Of a DNA stretch of 38,118 nt, positions 15,157-23,574 are shown in pieces (positions within the stretch are counted from its first letter, which is position 1; every line of letters starts with the position of its first letter). The notes under the pieces are model-generated. The model worked only from the letters and a program-made list of their open reading frames with translations. It was not told the DNA's origin and made no database searches. The translations under genes were made by a program, and so were the position numbers. The stretch is taken from NCBI GenBank assembly GCA_005801425.1, contig SYDY01000050.1:1-38118 (forward strand). Direction: 5' to 3'. This stretch comes from Bdellovibrionales bacterium (GTDB lineage: Bacteria; Myxococcota; XYA12-FULL-58-9; SYDY01).

Positions 15157-16383
15157 TTAAGCAAACGAACTGATCTGCATCATCGGCATCAAAATAGAAA
15201 ACACGATAAATGCCACCACCACACCCATCACCACGATCATAATCGGCTCAAGAATGCTCGTTGCTGCTTGCAAACGTGCATTCACCTGCACTTCATAGCT
15301 TTTGGCGACCTGTGCCAGCATACTTTCAAGTTCGCCTGATTTCTCTCCGATCGCAATCATGTGGGTCATGATCGGAGGAAATTGCCCCGATCGCTTCAAC
15401 GGTGCAGCAATACTTTCGCCTTCCTTCACCGATTCACGCGCATTCTCAATGACTTTTGAAAGAACATCATTTTGAACAACATTTTTTACAATATCAAACG
15501 CAGTGAGCAACGGCACACCGCTCCCGAGCAATGTACTCAACGTACGCGTTAATCGCGTGACTGCAATCATGCGCACCAATTCACCAAAAAACGGGATTTT
15601 AAGAACAAATTTATCCCACTTGGGTTTCCCTTTTTCGCTCTGCATCCATCGACGAAAAAAAATCGCGCCACCGATCAAGAGAGCAATCAACAACACACCG
15701 TAATTGCGCATAATACTCGACAAACCAATAAGAAGCCGTGTGGGCGTTGGCAGCGATACTTTTTGGGATTCAAAAATTTTTGCGATTTTTGGAATAACAA
15801 ACACAAAAAGAATGGTCACAACTACCATGGCCATAAACATCATGATCACGGGATACATCATCGTTCCCATAAGTTTAGAACGAAGCTCTGCCTGGCTCTC
15901 CGTGAAATCAGCAAGACGATTAAGAACCACTTCAAAGGCACCCGATGATTCACCCGCACGGATCATATTTACATACAGACCCGAAAATACACGCGGATGC
16001 ATCGACAAAGCATCCGCAAAATTTGTTCCTTCATTGACCCGTTGTTTGACGTCCGACCATATCGATTTAAAAACGGGGTTATCCACTTGGTCGATCAATG
16101 CAATCAATGCATCCACCAGCGGGATACCTGCACCGATCAACGTTGAGAGTTGCCGTGTTGCAGTCGCCAGCTCTTGGGTTGAAACCCGTTCCCTAAGCTT
16201 GGCCCAACGGGTTAGGGCCGTTTGTGGTTCGTTGTTTTTGTGCTGTCGTGTTTCTTTGAGTTCTGTGAGAAAAATGCCTTCACGTCGCAGCGATGCCTTC
16301 AATGCCCTAGGATTTTCCGACTCTGCAGTCGCGGACACCGACTTTCCAGCCGCCGTCATTCCCTTGTAGGCATACATCGGCAT
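15157..16383 (-). CDS. gspF: Type II secretion inner-membrane protein F
   Basis: A 408-residue GspF/PilC-type platform protein. It begins MPMYAYKGMTAAGKSVSATAE and has the duplicated family domain: STQELATATRQLSTLIGAGIPLVDAL at about 69 and RMIAVTRLTRTLSTLLGSGVPLLTAF at about 272. Three hydrophobic segments lie near 171-192, 222-242 and 378-398. GspF contacts GspE and GspL. Its ATG overlaps the gspE stop (TAATG). Confidence 0.96.
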   Translation of the reverse strand: MPMYAYKGMTAAGKSVSATAESENPRALKASLRREGIFLTELKETRQHKNNEPQTALTRWAKLRERVSTQELATATRQLSTLIGAGIPLVDALIALIDQVDNPVFKSIWSDVKQRVNEGTNFADALSMHPRVFSGLYVNMIRAGESSGAFEVVLNRLADFTESQAELRSKLMGTMMYPVIMMFMAMVVVTILFVFVIPKIAKIFESQKVSLPTPTRLLIGLSSIMRNYGVLLIALLIGGAIFFRRWMQSEKGKPKWDKFVLKIPFFGELVRMIAVTRLTRTLSTLLGSGVPLLTAFDIVKNVVQNDVLSKVIENARESVKEGESIAAPLKRSGQFPPIMTHMIAIGEKSGELESMLAQVAKSYEVQVNARLQAATSILEPIMIVVMGVVVAFIVFSILMPMMQISSFA

Positions 16384-18101
16384 TATTCATCTTCTCCCGT
16401 GACACGAAGTACTTCAGCGCTTGAGGTTATGCCGGCAAGAACTTTGCGCGCACCATCTTCACGCAACGTACGCATCCCAAGACTCATGGCTTTGCGCTTC
16501 ACAGTGTTGGAATCGGTTTTTTGTAAAATAAGCTGACGAATTTCTTCTGTAGGTAGCATCAATTCGTAAATACCAATACGTCCCTGATACCCGGTGCCTA
16601 AACAACTAGAACACCCTTTGCCACGCCAAAACGTTGGATTGGTTCCCACCATTTCCGTACTCAGTCCAAGCTCGCGTGCTTCTTCCGGCGATGCACGGTA
16701 AGGCTCTTTGCACGTCTGGCACAACGTACGCACCAAACGTTGCGCCAAAATCCCCACCACCGACGATGCCACAAGAAAGGGCTCCACCCCCATATCTGCA
16801 AGTCGTGTGATGGCACCAGGTGCATCGTTGGTATGAATGGTAGAAAGCACCAAGTGGCCTGTAAGCGCCGCTTGAATGGCAATTTCTGCGGTTTCGAGAT
16901 CGCGAATTTCCCCCACCATGATCACATCGGGATCATGACGTAAAAACGACCGCAGTCCGCTCGCAAAGGTCAAACTTATTTTCGGATTCACCTGGGTCTG
17001 GCTCACACCCGCCAACTGATACTCAACAGGATCTTCGATGGTCAAAATATTAAGATCAGGTTTATTGATCGAAGACAAGCATGCATAAAGTGTTGTGGTT
17101 TTTCCCGACCCCGTCGGCCCTGTAACCAAAATAATGCCGTGACTTCGCTTAACAAGGCTATGCATGCCTTTGAAGCAGTCTTCAGCAAAACCTAAATCGG
17201 TGAGATCCAACATAATATTGGATCGGTCCAAAAGACGCATGGTGATGCGCTCACCATAGGATGTTGGCGCCGTCGCAACACGAATATCGATATCTTTGCC
17301 CGCAAGCTTCAAACGAATACGCCCATCCTGGGGCAATCTTTTTTCGGCGATATCAAGCCCTGCTTGAATTTTCACACGGCTCAAAATCGACGCTTGTAAT
17401 TTTTTGGGTGGGCGAATTTTTTCATACAAAATGCCATCGATACGGAAACGCACCACCATTTCCCGCTCACCCGGTTCAATATGGATATCCGAGGCATGCT
17501 CTTTGACCGCCTGCGATAGCAAAGAATTAACCAAACGTATGATCGGTGCTTCGTCTTCGGCATCAAGAAGATCAACCGCTTCTTCAAAATCCTGGGCAAA
17601 CGTATTAAAATCTTCGTCGGTCATTTTCTCCATGGCCGCTGCCGCATGGGCAGTACCACGGTCATAAACCTGATTGATCGCGGAAACCACCACATCAAGT
17701 GGCGCCAACAACAAGCGCACCGGACGTTCATACAACAACTCTAAATCATCAAAAGCTTCAGTCATACGCGGATCGGCACAAGCCACGCGAACAACACCAT
17801 CCACCTCATCCAAAGGAATCAATTGATTTTGCCTAGCAAAGTTAATGGGTACCGGGATGATTACGCTGTCAGGAATGTTGAACGAATCAATCTTGCGGAT
17901 CACCTCAAGGCCATACTGCTCAGCCCATACATTCAACAAATCATCTTTGCTGAGTACATTTTGTGCCGTCAACACAGATTCGAGATCAGCCCCTTTGTCC
18001 TCACGTTGTGCAAGGGCACTGCCAAGCCCTTCTTCCGTCAATTTCCCTGCATGAATCAACGCGTGGGCCAAATGACGATCTGCAAGGTTTGTGACGCTCA
18101 T
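16383..18101 (-). CDS. gspE: Type II secretion ATPase E
   Basis: A 572-residue GspE. An N-terminal MshEN-like region (about 1-150) precedes the ATPase core with Walker A GPTGSGKT (328-335), the Asp box IEDPVEY, Walker B VIMVGEIRD (393-401), the His box LVLSTIHTNDA (417-427) and a zinc-binding four-cysteine motif CQTC (461-464) plus CSSC (497-500). It powers pseudopilus assembly from the cytoplasm. It overlaps the gspD stop (ATGA) and the gspF start (TAATG). Confidence 0.97.
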   Translation of the reverse strand: MSVTNLADRHLAHALIHAGKLTEEGLGSALAQREDKGADLESVLTAQNVLSKDDLLNVWAEQYGLEVIRKIDSFNIPDSVIIPVPINFARQNQLIPLDEVDGVVRVACADPRMTEAFDDLELLYERPVRLLLAPLDVVVSAINQVYDRGTAHAAAAMEKMTDEDFNTFAQDFEEAVDLLDAEDEAPIIRLVNSLLSQAVKEHASDIHIEPGEREMVVRFRIDGILYEKIRPPKKLQASILSRVKIQAGLDIAEKRLPQDGRIRLKLAGKDIDIRVATAPTSYGERITMRLLDRSNIMLDLTDLGFAEDCFKGMHSLVKRSHGIILVTGPTGSGKTTTLYACLSSINKPDLNILTIEDPVEYQLAGVSQTQVNPKISLTFASGLRSFLRHDPDVIMVGEIRDLETAEIAIQAALTGHLVLSTIHTNDAPGAITRLADMGVEPFLVASSVVGILAQRLVRTLCQTCKEPYRASPEEARELGLSTEMVGTNPTFWRGKGCSSCLGTGYQGRIGIYELMLPTEEIRQLILQKTDSNTVKRKAMSLGMRTLREDGARKVLAGITSSAEVLRVTGEDE

Positions 18102-20965
18102 GGTTTTGCCTCGGTATTGTCTGGCGCAGGCTCACCGCCAACGGGAGGCGGTACGATCTCCGGAGGATTTTCTGCACCCACAATATTTTCTGGTGCAGTC
18201 GGCGCTTCGGGCGCTTGATACCACTCTGCAGGCTTCTCTTCCGCAGGCTGCTCTGTACTCGTTGTCGGCACCCGTGTTTCTACGGGCCCTGGTGCTGGAA
18301 CAGGTAGAGGAGGCGGGGCAGGCACGGGCGTATAAGGTTGGATCGCGCCAGGCACAGCATCCCCCGGAACGGGCACGATGAGAGGCACAGGAACAGGCAT
18401 AGGAGCGGGCGCAGGCACGGCCCCAGGGACAGCCGATTGCGTTTTTTCCGGCTCCACCAACGTTGAAGGTTGACGCACGCGCTCTTTCTTCTCTTCTTTT
18501 TTCTTTTCGATTTTCGGTCCAAAAATCGTAGAATCCGATCCACCATCGCCACCATTTTCCGGCCGTTCCAATTCGCTTTTGATGGTTGAACTCAAGAGCG
18601 CAAGAGGCCCACTCTTTTTGCGATAATCGATATGCGAACGATAGCGCGGTAATTTTCCGTAATACTCTGCGGCAAATTCATCATACTCCGCCATTTTGCG
18701 TTCAAAAATACCTTGAAAATCTTGAGAATCTTCAATGATGTACGGCGTAAGAACCAACATCAAATTGACCTTGGTGGTTTTGCTTGTACGATTGCGAAAC
18801 AACCAACCCAAAATAGGAATACTTCCTAAAATAGGAATGCGCCCTTCTGAAATTGTTGTATTGTCACGCATCAAACCACCAATCACCACGGTTTGCTGAT
18901 CGCGCACCACCACCACAGTTTTTGCCGCACGCGTCGATGTGATAGGCTGACCTGTCGACTGATCAACCCCTGTCACATCTTCAATTTTTTGATCGATCTC
19001 CAAACGAATACGATTGTGAATATTGATTTGCGGCGTCACGTTAAGCGTAAGCTTTACGTCAATACGATTAACGCTTGAAAACAAACTCCCAAATCCACCA
19101 AGCGCAGCACCGGCAGCACCACCTGCAGCACCGGCAGCTCCGCCCGCACCCCCAAAGGGTGACGCTGCCACACCACTGCGAAATGGAATGGTCGATCCGA
19201 CTTCAATGGTCGCTTGTTCATTGTCCGTGGTGAGAATATGCGGGGTCGATAATACATTGGCGCGCGATGTTGTTTGCAACCACTTAAGTATCACGCCAAA
19301 CGTCGGTACTTTAAGTTGCCCGCCGTTGCCCAAATCCAAGGTCAATGCTTTTCCAAAAACACCCCCCACCGAACCACCCGCTGCTGTTAGCAATGCCGCA
19401 GGGCTTTGAAAGGCACTCAGCGTGGGACTTGTACCACCCGACGATTGGGCACTTTGTATGAATGCGGTGTTCGGCGACGCACTATCACCAAAAGTTTGTG
19501 GCATGTGCCAATCAAGACCAAATTTATCATCATCGCTTGCGTTCACTTCAAGGATCGCCGCTTCAACAAACACCTGTCTACGAGGTCTATCAAGCTTTTG
19601 AATAATAGAATGCACTGATCGGTAATCGTGAGGACTTGCCACCACGATCAAAGAATTGGTGGGTTTGTCGGCGGTGATTTTAACTTCACCCTCAAACAAT
19701 ACCGCACTTTCAGCACCCGACGGTGGCGTCCCCGCTGCACCACCGGCACGACCCGGCTTGGTGCGTGATGCGCCACTTGACCCTTGCGCTAAACTCGACA
19801 GTGTCGAAGCAAGATCTTCCGATTTAGCATTTTCAAGATAATACACATGCACTTTGCCTTGTTCGGCATCCGAAATCGGCACGTCAAGTTTCGCAATCAA
19901 ACCTTGGATGAATTCAAAGCTTCGCTTATTCGCTTTAATAATCAGTTGATTGGTGCGTTCATCGGCAATTACTTTTGAAATCGAAACTTCTTCGCTCTCA
20001 CCTCCCGGTGCGCCACCCTGATTGGCATGCTTTGCTTTGCCTGCTTGCACTTCGTAAACTTGGGTGATGGTGCTCGCCACTTCGCTTGCATTGGCGTATT
20101 CAATTTGCACCATGCGAAGTTCGTCATCGAAGCCGGGAATATCGAGTGCTGAAATAATACGCTGAACACGCGTCAGATTCGCAGCATATTCACTGATAAT
20201 CAAGGCGTTGCTGGGTGCAAACACCGTCACACTACCATCACGGCTGATCAGACCCTTCACTACTCCGTTGATCTGCTCCGCATCCACGTGCTTCATGGGC
20301 AACAGGCGCGTCACCATTTGCTCCAAGTGCTGCGGACAAACATCGTCTGAATCAACACATGTGGGGATCGTGGTTGTTTGCGCCTGCTTCGATTCCACAA
20401 GTTTGTAAAATTGGCCAATACGCACCACGGTAATTTCATTGGCCGCAAGCGCCGCTAAAAAGACTTGATAGGCCTCAGCAATCGAGACCTTGCGTGGCGA
20501 TAAAATCGTAATGCGTTGCCCTTTAAGTTTTGCAGGCACAATGAAGTTTCGTTGCATCAATTCGGAAATGGCTTTGACGATGGTCGTTAATTCCGCTTTG
20601 GCAAAATCAAATGAAAAACGTCCGTTTTTCAAACGTGCCGCAGCATCCACGGTGGTAGGTGTGGATGATATTTTCCCTTTCCCGCTAAAAGGAGAACCTG
20701 TATCCGATGAATCGTCTGAGCCACTGTCGGCGGTAGGTAGCGGACTGTTGCTGTCATCAGCCGTAGGAAGATCCCGCGGCTCAGGCGAAGGCTCTGGATT
20801 TTCACCCCCTTCAACAGCCTGTGGCATATTGTTACGCGGTGCCAATCTCGGCAGAGGTTCTGCACGACGACGCACAGGTGGAATATCTTGCGCATGTGCA
20901 GTGCTCAATACAAATCCGGCCAAAATGAAGGCCAGTGCTGGTACAAAAATCCTCGCTCGCTTCAC
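18098..20965 (-). CDS. gspD: Type II secretion outer-membrane secretin D
   Basis: A 955-residue secretin, clearly longer than the usual 650-750. It has a signal peptide cut after STAHA (25), a proline-rich spacer, an N0 domain beginning around 113 (FDFAKAELTTIVKAISELMQ), KH-like N1-N3 domains and the secretin core with VTPQINIHNRIRLEIDQ, VVIGGLMRDNTT and PILGSIPILGWLF. Residues from about 750 onward form an extra tail: a charged stretch (KKKEEKKERVRQ) followed by about 110 residues rich in Pro, Ala and Val. A Gly/Ala-rich loop (FGGAGGAAGAAGGAAGAALG) lies in the gate region. It starts 13 bp after the gspC stop. Confidence 0.96.
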   Translation of the reverse strand: MKRARIFVPALAFILAGFVLSTAHAQDIPPVRRRAEPLPRLAPRNNMPQAVEGGENPEPSPEPRDLPTADDSNSPLPTADSGSDDSSDTGSPFSGKGKISSTPTTVDAAARLKNGRFSFDFAKAELTTIVKAISELMQRNFIVPAKLKGQRITILSPRKVSIAEAYQVFLAALAANEITVVRIGQFYKLVESKQAQTTTIPTCVDSDDVCPQHLEQMVTRLLPMKHVDAEQINGVVKGLISRDGSVTVFAPSNALIISEYAANLTRVQRIISALDIPGFDDELRMVQIEYANASEVASTITQVYEVQAGKAKHANQGGAPGGESEEVSISKVIADERTNQLIIKANKRSFEFIQGLIAKLDVPISDAEQGKVHVYYLENAKSEDLASTLSSLAQGSSGASRTKPGRAGGAAGTPPSGAESAVLFEGEVKITADKPTNSLIVVASPHDYRSVHSIIQKLDRPRRQVFVEAAILEVNASDDDKFGLDWHMPQTFGDSASPNTAFIQSAQSSGGTSPTLSAFQSPAALLTAAGGSVGGVFGKALTLDLGNGGQLKVPTFGVILKWLQTTSRANVLSTPHILTTDNEQATIEVGSTIPFRSGVAASPFGGAGGAAGAAGGAAGAALGGFGSLFSSVNRIDVKLTLNVTPQINIHNRIRLEIDQKIEDVTGVDQSTGQPITSTRAAKTVVVVRDQQTVVIGGLMRDNTTISEGRIPILGSIPILGWLFRNRTSKTTKVNLMLVLTPYIIEDSQDFQGIFERKMAEYDEFAAEYYGKLPRYRSHIDYRKKSGPLALLSSTIKSELERPENGGDGGSDSTIFGPKIEKKKEEKKERVRQPSTLVEPEKTQSAVPGAVPAPAPMPVPVPLIVPVPGDAVPGAIQPYTPVPAPPPLPVPAPGPVETRVPTTSTEQPAEEKPAEWYQAPEAPTAPENIVGAENPPEIVPPPVGGEPAPDNTEAKP

Positions 20966-20978
20966 AACTCACTCCACA

Positions 20979-21968
20979 CTACCGAATGGTGTAATTCAAA
21001 GACCGTGACTGCCCGCGCCGCTGTATCTCCATATTCACGGATGTAGCAGTCTTTAATTTCTGGTAAAGCTCCAGTGCGCGATCTGGGCTATTCAATTCCA
21101 TTCCGTTGACTTTTTGAATCACGTCACCGTTTTTCAGACCGATTTTGGCATAAATGCTGCCCGACTTAATGGAGAACATTTTAAAGCCATTGGCTTTTCC
21201 GTCCTTAAAGCTGGGCACTGCGCGCGCCTGCGTTGCCACTTCATTTAAATTGGTCAAAACACGATCAAGTTCGGGCCTATCGATGGCATAATCGTTGGCC
21301 GAAAGCTGCGTCACACCGCCACCTGCCGGTGCAATCTCCTCACCCCCTTCAGTCGGGACAGGAAGTACACCCGCCACAGCCGTACTGCCCTCATCCTCAC
21401 CATAGCAACGCTCGAAATGATCTTTGCGCCGGATCACGATGGACCGACTCTCAATGGAAAGCAGTGTTGCATCAGGTTCAATCACGTTGTTGCCAGGATT
21501 AATACTGAACGCAAACGATTCACTCTCACGTTTGTCGAAAATAATCGCAACCGACCATGCAGGAACACCCGATGCCACCAAAGTCGCTTGCAATGATCCA
21601 GTCAACGTACAAGCGCGCAGCTCATTTTCGGAGAATTTGTCACCAAGCTCTTTTGGGGCATTTTCCTGCGACACTTCAGAAGGATCGGGTGGCGTGAGAT
21701 CTTCGCGCTTAAGGCCCATCAGATTACGTTGTGAAAAAACGTTGAGATCGCGAACTGCTGCAGCCCCAGGGATGGCCTCTCCCTCGGATTGCCCTCCGTA
21801 CTCGGGAGCGACTTGGACTGTACCAGGTGCCACAACCAGCAGCGCCCGCACACCAGAATTGGCGATGTCCGCTGTCAGATAACCACTGCACAGCGCGGTG
21901 AAGACACCCAGTCCCCAACGGCTTTTCAGCACCGACAGTGCTATCTGCCCAACCTGCGATACATCCAT
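20979..21968 (-). CDS. gspC: Type II secretion protein C with PDZ domain
   Basis: A 329-residue GspC, the first gene of the operon. A membrane segment lies at about 17-36. A homology-region-like domain follows (LNVFSQRNLMGLK, then CTLTGSLQATLVASGVPAWSVAII), and a C-terminal PDZ domain (about 245-329) contains SIYAKIGLKNGDVIQKVNGMELNSPDRALELYQKLK. GspC links the inner-membrane platform to the secretin. The region upstream carries a sigma-54 promoter with expected transcription start near 22016, leaving a leader of about 48 bases. Confidence 0.93.
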   Translation of the reverse strand: MDVSQVGQIALSVLKSRWGLGVFTALCSGYLTADIANSGVRALLVVAPGTVQVAPEYGGQSEGEAIPGAAAVRDLNVFSQRNLMGLKREDLTPPDPSEVSQENAPKELGDKFSENELRACTLTGSLQATLVASGVPAWSVAIIFDKRESESFAFSINPGNNVIEPDATLLSIESRSIVIRRKDHFERCYGEDEGSTAVAGVLPVPTEGGEEIAPAGGGVTQLSANDYAIDRPELDRVLTNLNEVATQARAVPSFKDGKANGFKMFSIKSGSIYAKIGLKNGDVIQKVNGMELNSPDRALELYQKLKTATSVNMEIQRRGQSRSLNYTIR

Positions 21969-22027
21969 GCTTCACATCCCATGTGCACAGGGAGACAACA
22001 GAAGCCCCATCCCCTTCCGATATCTAA

Positions 22028-22042
22028 GCAATATTCGTGCCA
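22028..22042 (-). promoter_or_regulatory. Sigma-54 promoter of the gsp operon
   Basis: On the minus strand the sequence TGGCACGAATATTGC matches the sigma-54 consensus TGGCACG-N4-TTGC at every fixed position. GG (-24) is at 22040-22041 and GC (-12) at 22028-22029, giving an expected start near 22016 and gspC at 21968. The setting, with an IHF-like site and paired dyads upstream and an activator gene at the operon end, supports it. Confidence 0.88.
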
Positions 22043-22068
22043 AACTTGAAGAAAAAAAAGAAGAGTAA

Positions 22069-22081
22069 TATCAATTACTTG
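22069..22081 (+). promoter_or_regulatory. IHF-consensus site between enhancer and promoter
   Basis: TATCAATTACTTG fits the IHF consensus WATCAANNNNTTR exactly. It lies between the sigma-54 promoter and the upstream dyads, where IHF commonly bends DNA to bring a bound activator to sigma-54 polymerase. It also overlaps a small dyad, AGTAATATCAATTACT (22064-22079). An IHF consensus of this length can occur by chance, so the position is the main support. Confidence 0.6.
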
Positions 22082-22104
22082 GAAGTCACCGACATGCGCC
22101 CATG

Positions 22105-22156
22105 GACATTTTGTCAATACTTTTCAAAGAGGCTTTTGGAAGTGGGACAAATTGTC
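22105..22156. promoter_or_regulatory. Two GACAnnnTGTC-type dyads, candidate activator sites
   Basis: Two copies of an 11-bp dyad occur: GACATTTTGTC at 22105-22115 and GACAAATTGTC at 22146-22156. Their centres are 41 bp apart, close to four helical turns, so they lie on the same DNA face. Relative to the predicted start at 22016 they are near -94 and -135, the normal range for enhancer sites of sigma-54 activators. The distal one overlaps the stop codon of the esterase gene. The FHA activator encoded downstream of gspN is the obvious candidate to bind them. Confidence 0.7.
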
Positions 22157-23114
22157 AAAGGTTCGGCTGCACGTAGGACAAGAGATCAGTCCAGCAACGT
22201 CGACTCTGTTCACGCCATGGCAGCATGAAAAAGATATGGCCTTCGCCAGGATAAAACACCGTGCGATGGTTTACGCCACGAACACGCAAAATGCCCTCAA
22301 GCCGCAGTGTATCATCGCGTATAGGATCGCACGCCCCCGATCCAACAAACATCGGTGGCAAGGGACGATCGGGCATGGCATCCGATTCCAAGATCAACAA
22401 GGGATCCGCCCAACGGGCGAGTGCAGGACGACGCCCCTGCAAATAATTTTGACTCACCGCGCAAATGCGTGAGCGTGCCCAGGCGGCAATACCCAAGCGG
22501 AAAAAACGATGTGGATCAGACACCTGCAAAAGACCACTCATGGAAACACCCATGCACGGTTGGTATTTCGCATCGAACACACGCTGTGACCATGCCTCTT
22601 CACCGCGGAAACTCGATGCGAGAAGTACGGCCATGGCCAAATTGGCACCCGCCGATTCGCCCGCCACCATCACACGGCTCGGGTCACCGCCGTATTTGGA
22701 AACATGATTCAAAACCCACATATAGGCATCACAAGCATCTTCATGGGCTGCAGGATAGGGATTTTTCGGTGCAAGGCGATAATCGATATTGCACACCACA
22801 AAACCCGCGGCAGCAAAACGTACCCCCACAAGCCAATGGCTCGTTCGACTAAATAGACCAAACCCCCCCCCGTGCATGTACAAAACAACAGGCTTGGCGG
22901 TTTCGGTGTTCTTCGGACAATACACATCAAGCCGTACCGGCTTGCCATCGTGCGTTGCGTAAACAAGCCCTCGATGGACGCGGATACCATAGCGCCATGG
23001 CCACCATCTCGGATCCAAACGCATGGCCACACTGACCACCGCACCAACAATTGCCACAACCCGAGCAAACAATCCGCGCCATACCCACACAATCGGATCG
23101 ACGATGAGCTGCAT
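22155..23114 (-). CDS. HSL-family alpha/beta hydrolase (esterase/lipase)
   Basis: A 319-residue hydrolase of the hormone-sensitive-lipase/acetyl-esterase group. The oxyanion motif is YMHGGGF (79-85), the nucleophile elbow GESAGAN has Ser154, and Asp263 (GACDPIRDD) and His293 (GEGHIF) complete the triad. DYRLAPKNPYPAAHEDACDAY is a strong family signature. A hydrophobic N-terminal segment (about 8-30) suggests membrane association. The ATG at 23114 is used; an in-frame GTG at 23144 is possible but neither has a clear ribosome site. The substrate is unknown. It points toward the gsp operon, and its stop overlaps the distal dyad. Confidence 0.88.
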   Translation of the reverse strand: MQLIVDPIVWVWRGLFARVVAIVGAVVSVAMRLDPRWWPWRYGIRVHRGLVYATHDGKPVRLDVYCPKNTETAKPVVLYMHGGGFGLFSRTSHWLVGVRFAAAGFVVCNIDYRLAPKNPYPAAHEDACDAYMWVLNHVSKYGGDPSRVMVAGESAGANLAMAVLLASSFRGEEAWSQRVFDAKYQPCMGVSMSGLLQVSDPHRFFRLGIAAWARSRICAVSQNYLQGRRPALARWADPLLILESDAMPDRPLPPMFVGSGACDPIRDDTLRLEGILRVRGVNHRTVFYPGEGHIFFMLPWREQSRRCWTDLLSYVQPNL

Positions 23115-23150
23115 GCGACTTACGTGCCTTTCTTTCCCCCGCACCTTTAT

Positions 23151-23321
23151 AAGGGCTCTGGCAACAATAAGCTGTTCGCTACGAACGCATCTGAGGGCGC
23201 ATCTTGCGGCTTACGTCCTCGCCGTAGCGCTGCTACGACTCGGTCGGTCGATGTGGGCGCGCTCGCAATCTACACCCTCAGATGCGTTCTCGCGTAAACA
23301 GTTATTATTGCCAGAGCCCTC
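23151..23321. repeat. ~170-bp imperfect inverted repeat (MITE-like)
   Basis: The left arm starts AGGGCTCTGGCAACAATAA (23152) and the right arm ends TTATTATTGCCAGAGCCCT (to 23320). The arms stay paired inward with a perfect AACGCATCTGAGGG match on each side, and the centre is CGTAGC-GCT-GCTACG. The whole element folds into a long cruciform or RNA hairpin and has no coding content of its own. It lies between the divergent esterase gene and the sigma-54-driven operon. It looks like a non-autonomous mobile or palindromic unit; no target duplication was identified. Confidence 0.75.
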
Positions 23322-23367
23322 ATCCGTCAAAACAGAACGGGGCACCCTATCACAAACCAAGAAATGC

Positions 23368-23378
23368 GACCAGATGTC
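23368..23378. promoter_or_regulatory. GACCAGATGTC dyad, possible activator site
   Basis: GACCAGATGTC differs from the GACAnnnTGTC dyads upstream of gspC at one arm position. Its centre lies 70 bp upstream of the -24 GG at 23443, against 69 bp for the proximal gsp dyad. A direct repeat ATGCGAC (23364 and 23405, 41 bp apart) overlaps the same region. Support is suggestive only. Confidence 0.35.
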
Positions 23379-23441
23379 TCCAAAACCCACATCACTGTCC
23401 CATTATGCGACATCGCACATCAAAATAGGCGCCCTAAATCC

Positions 23442-23456
23442 TGGCATGGCCTTTGC
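23442..23456 (+). promoter_or_regulatory. Sigma-54 promoter of the T6SS-like accessory operon
   Basis: TGGCATGGCCTTTGC matches TGGCACG-N4-TTGC with a single C-to-T change. GG is at 23443-23444 and GC at 23455-23456, which predicts a start near 23468 and a leader of roughly 107 bases before ATG 23575. Between the esterase start and this promoter I see only the inverted repeat and the dyad-like sequences, no gene. Confidence 0.78.
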
Positions 23457-23469
23457 TTAATCTAAAACT

Positions 23470-23550
23470 CTCTCTCCCTTTTAACCTCTCCCGCTTGCGA
23501 GGGAGGTCGGCACCCCCGCTTTCGCGGGGGCAGGTGGTCGGGTGGGGGAG
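23470..23550. repeat. Composite hairpin repeat in the operon leader
   Basis: Just after the predicted transcription start, a nested set of palindromes occurs: an outer CTCTCCC (23472-23478) opposite GGGGGAG (23544-23550), an inner imperfect hairpin ACCTC..GAGGT, and a perfect CCCCCGC-TTTC-GCGGGGG hairpin at 23513-23530. The last shares its core with the repeat at 1-20. It resembles dispersed palindromic repeats of proteobacterial genomes. In this place it would form strong structure in the 5' leader, ending about 24 bases before the start codon. Confidence 0.6.
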
Positions 23551-23574
23551 AATGCATTTAGCAAGGAGTCCGAC

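Noticed and set aside
15704-16369. 221-codon plus-strand open frame
   Set aside because: Antisense to gspF, a certain gene; no ribosome site or protein family.
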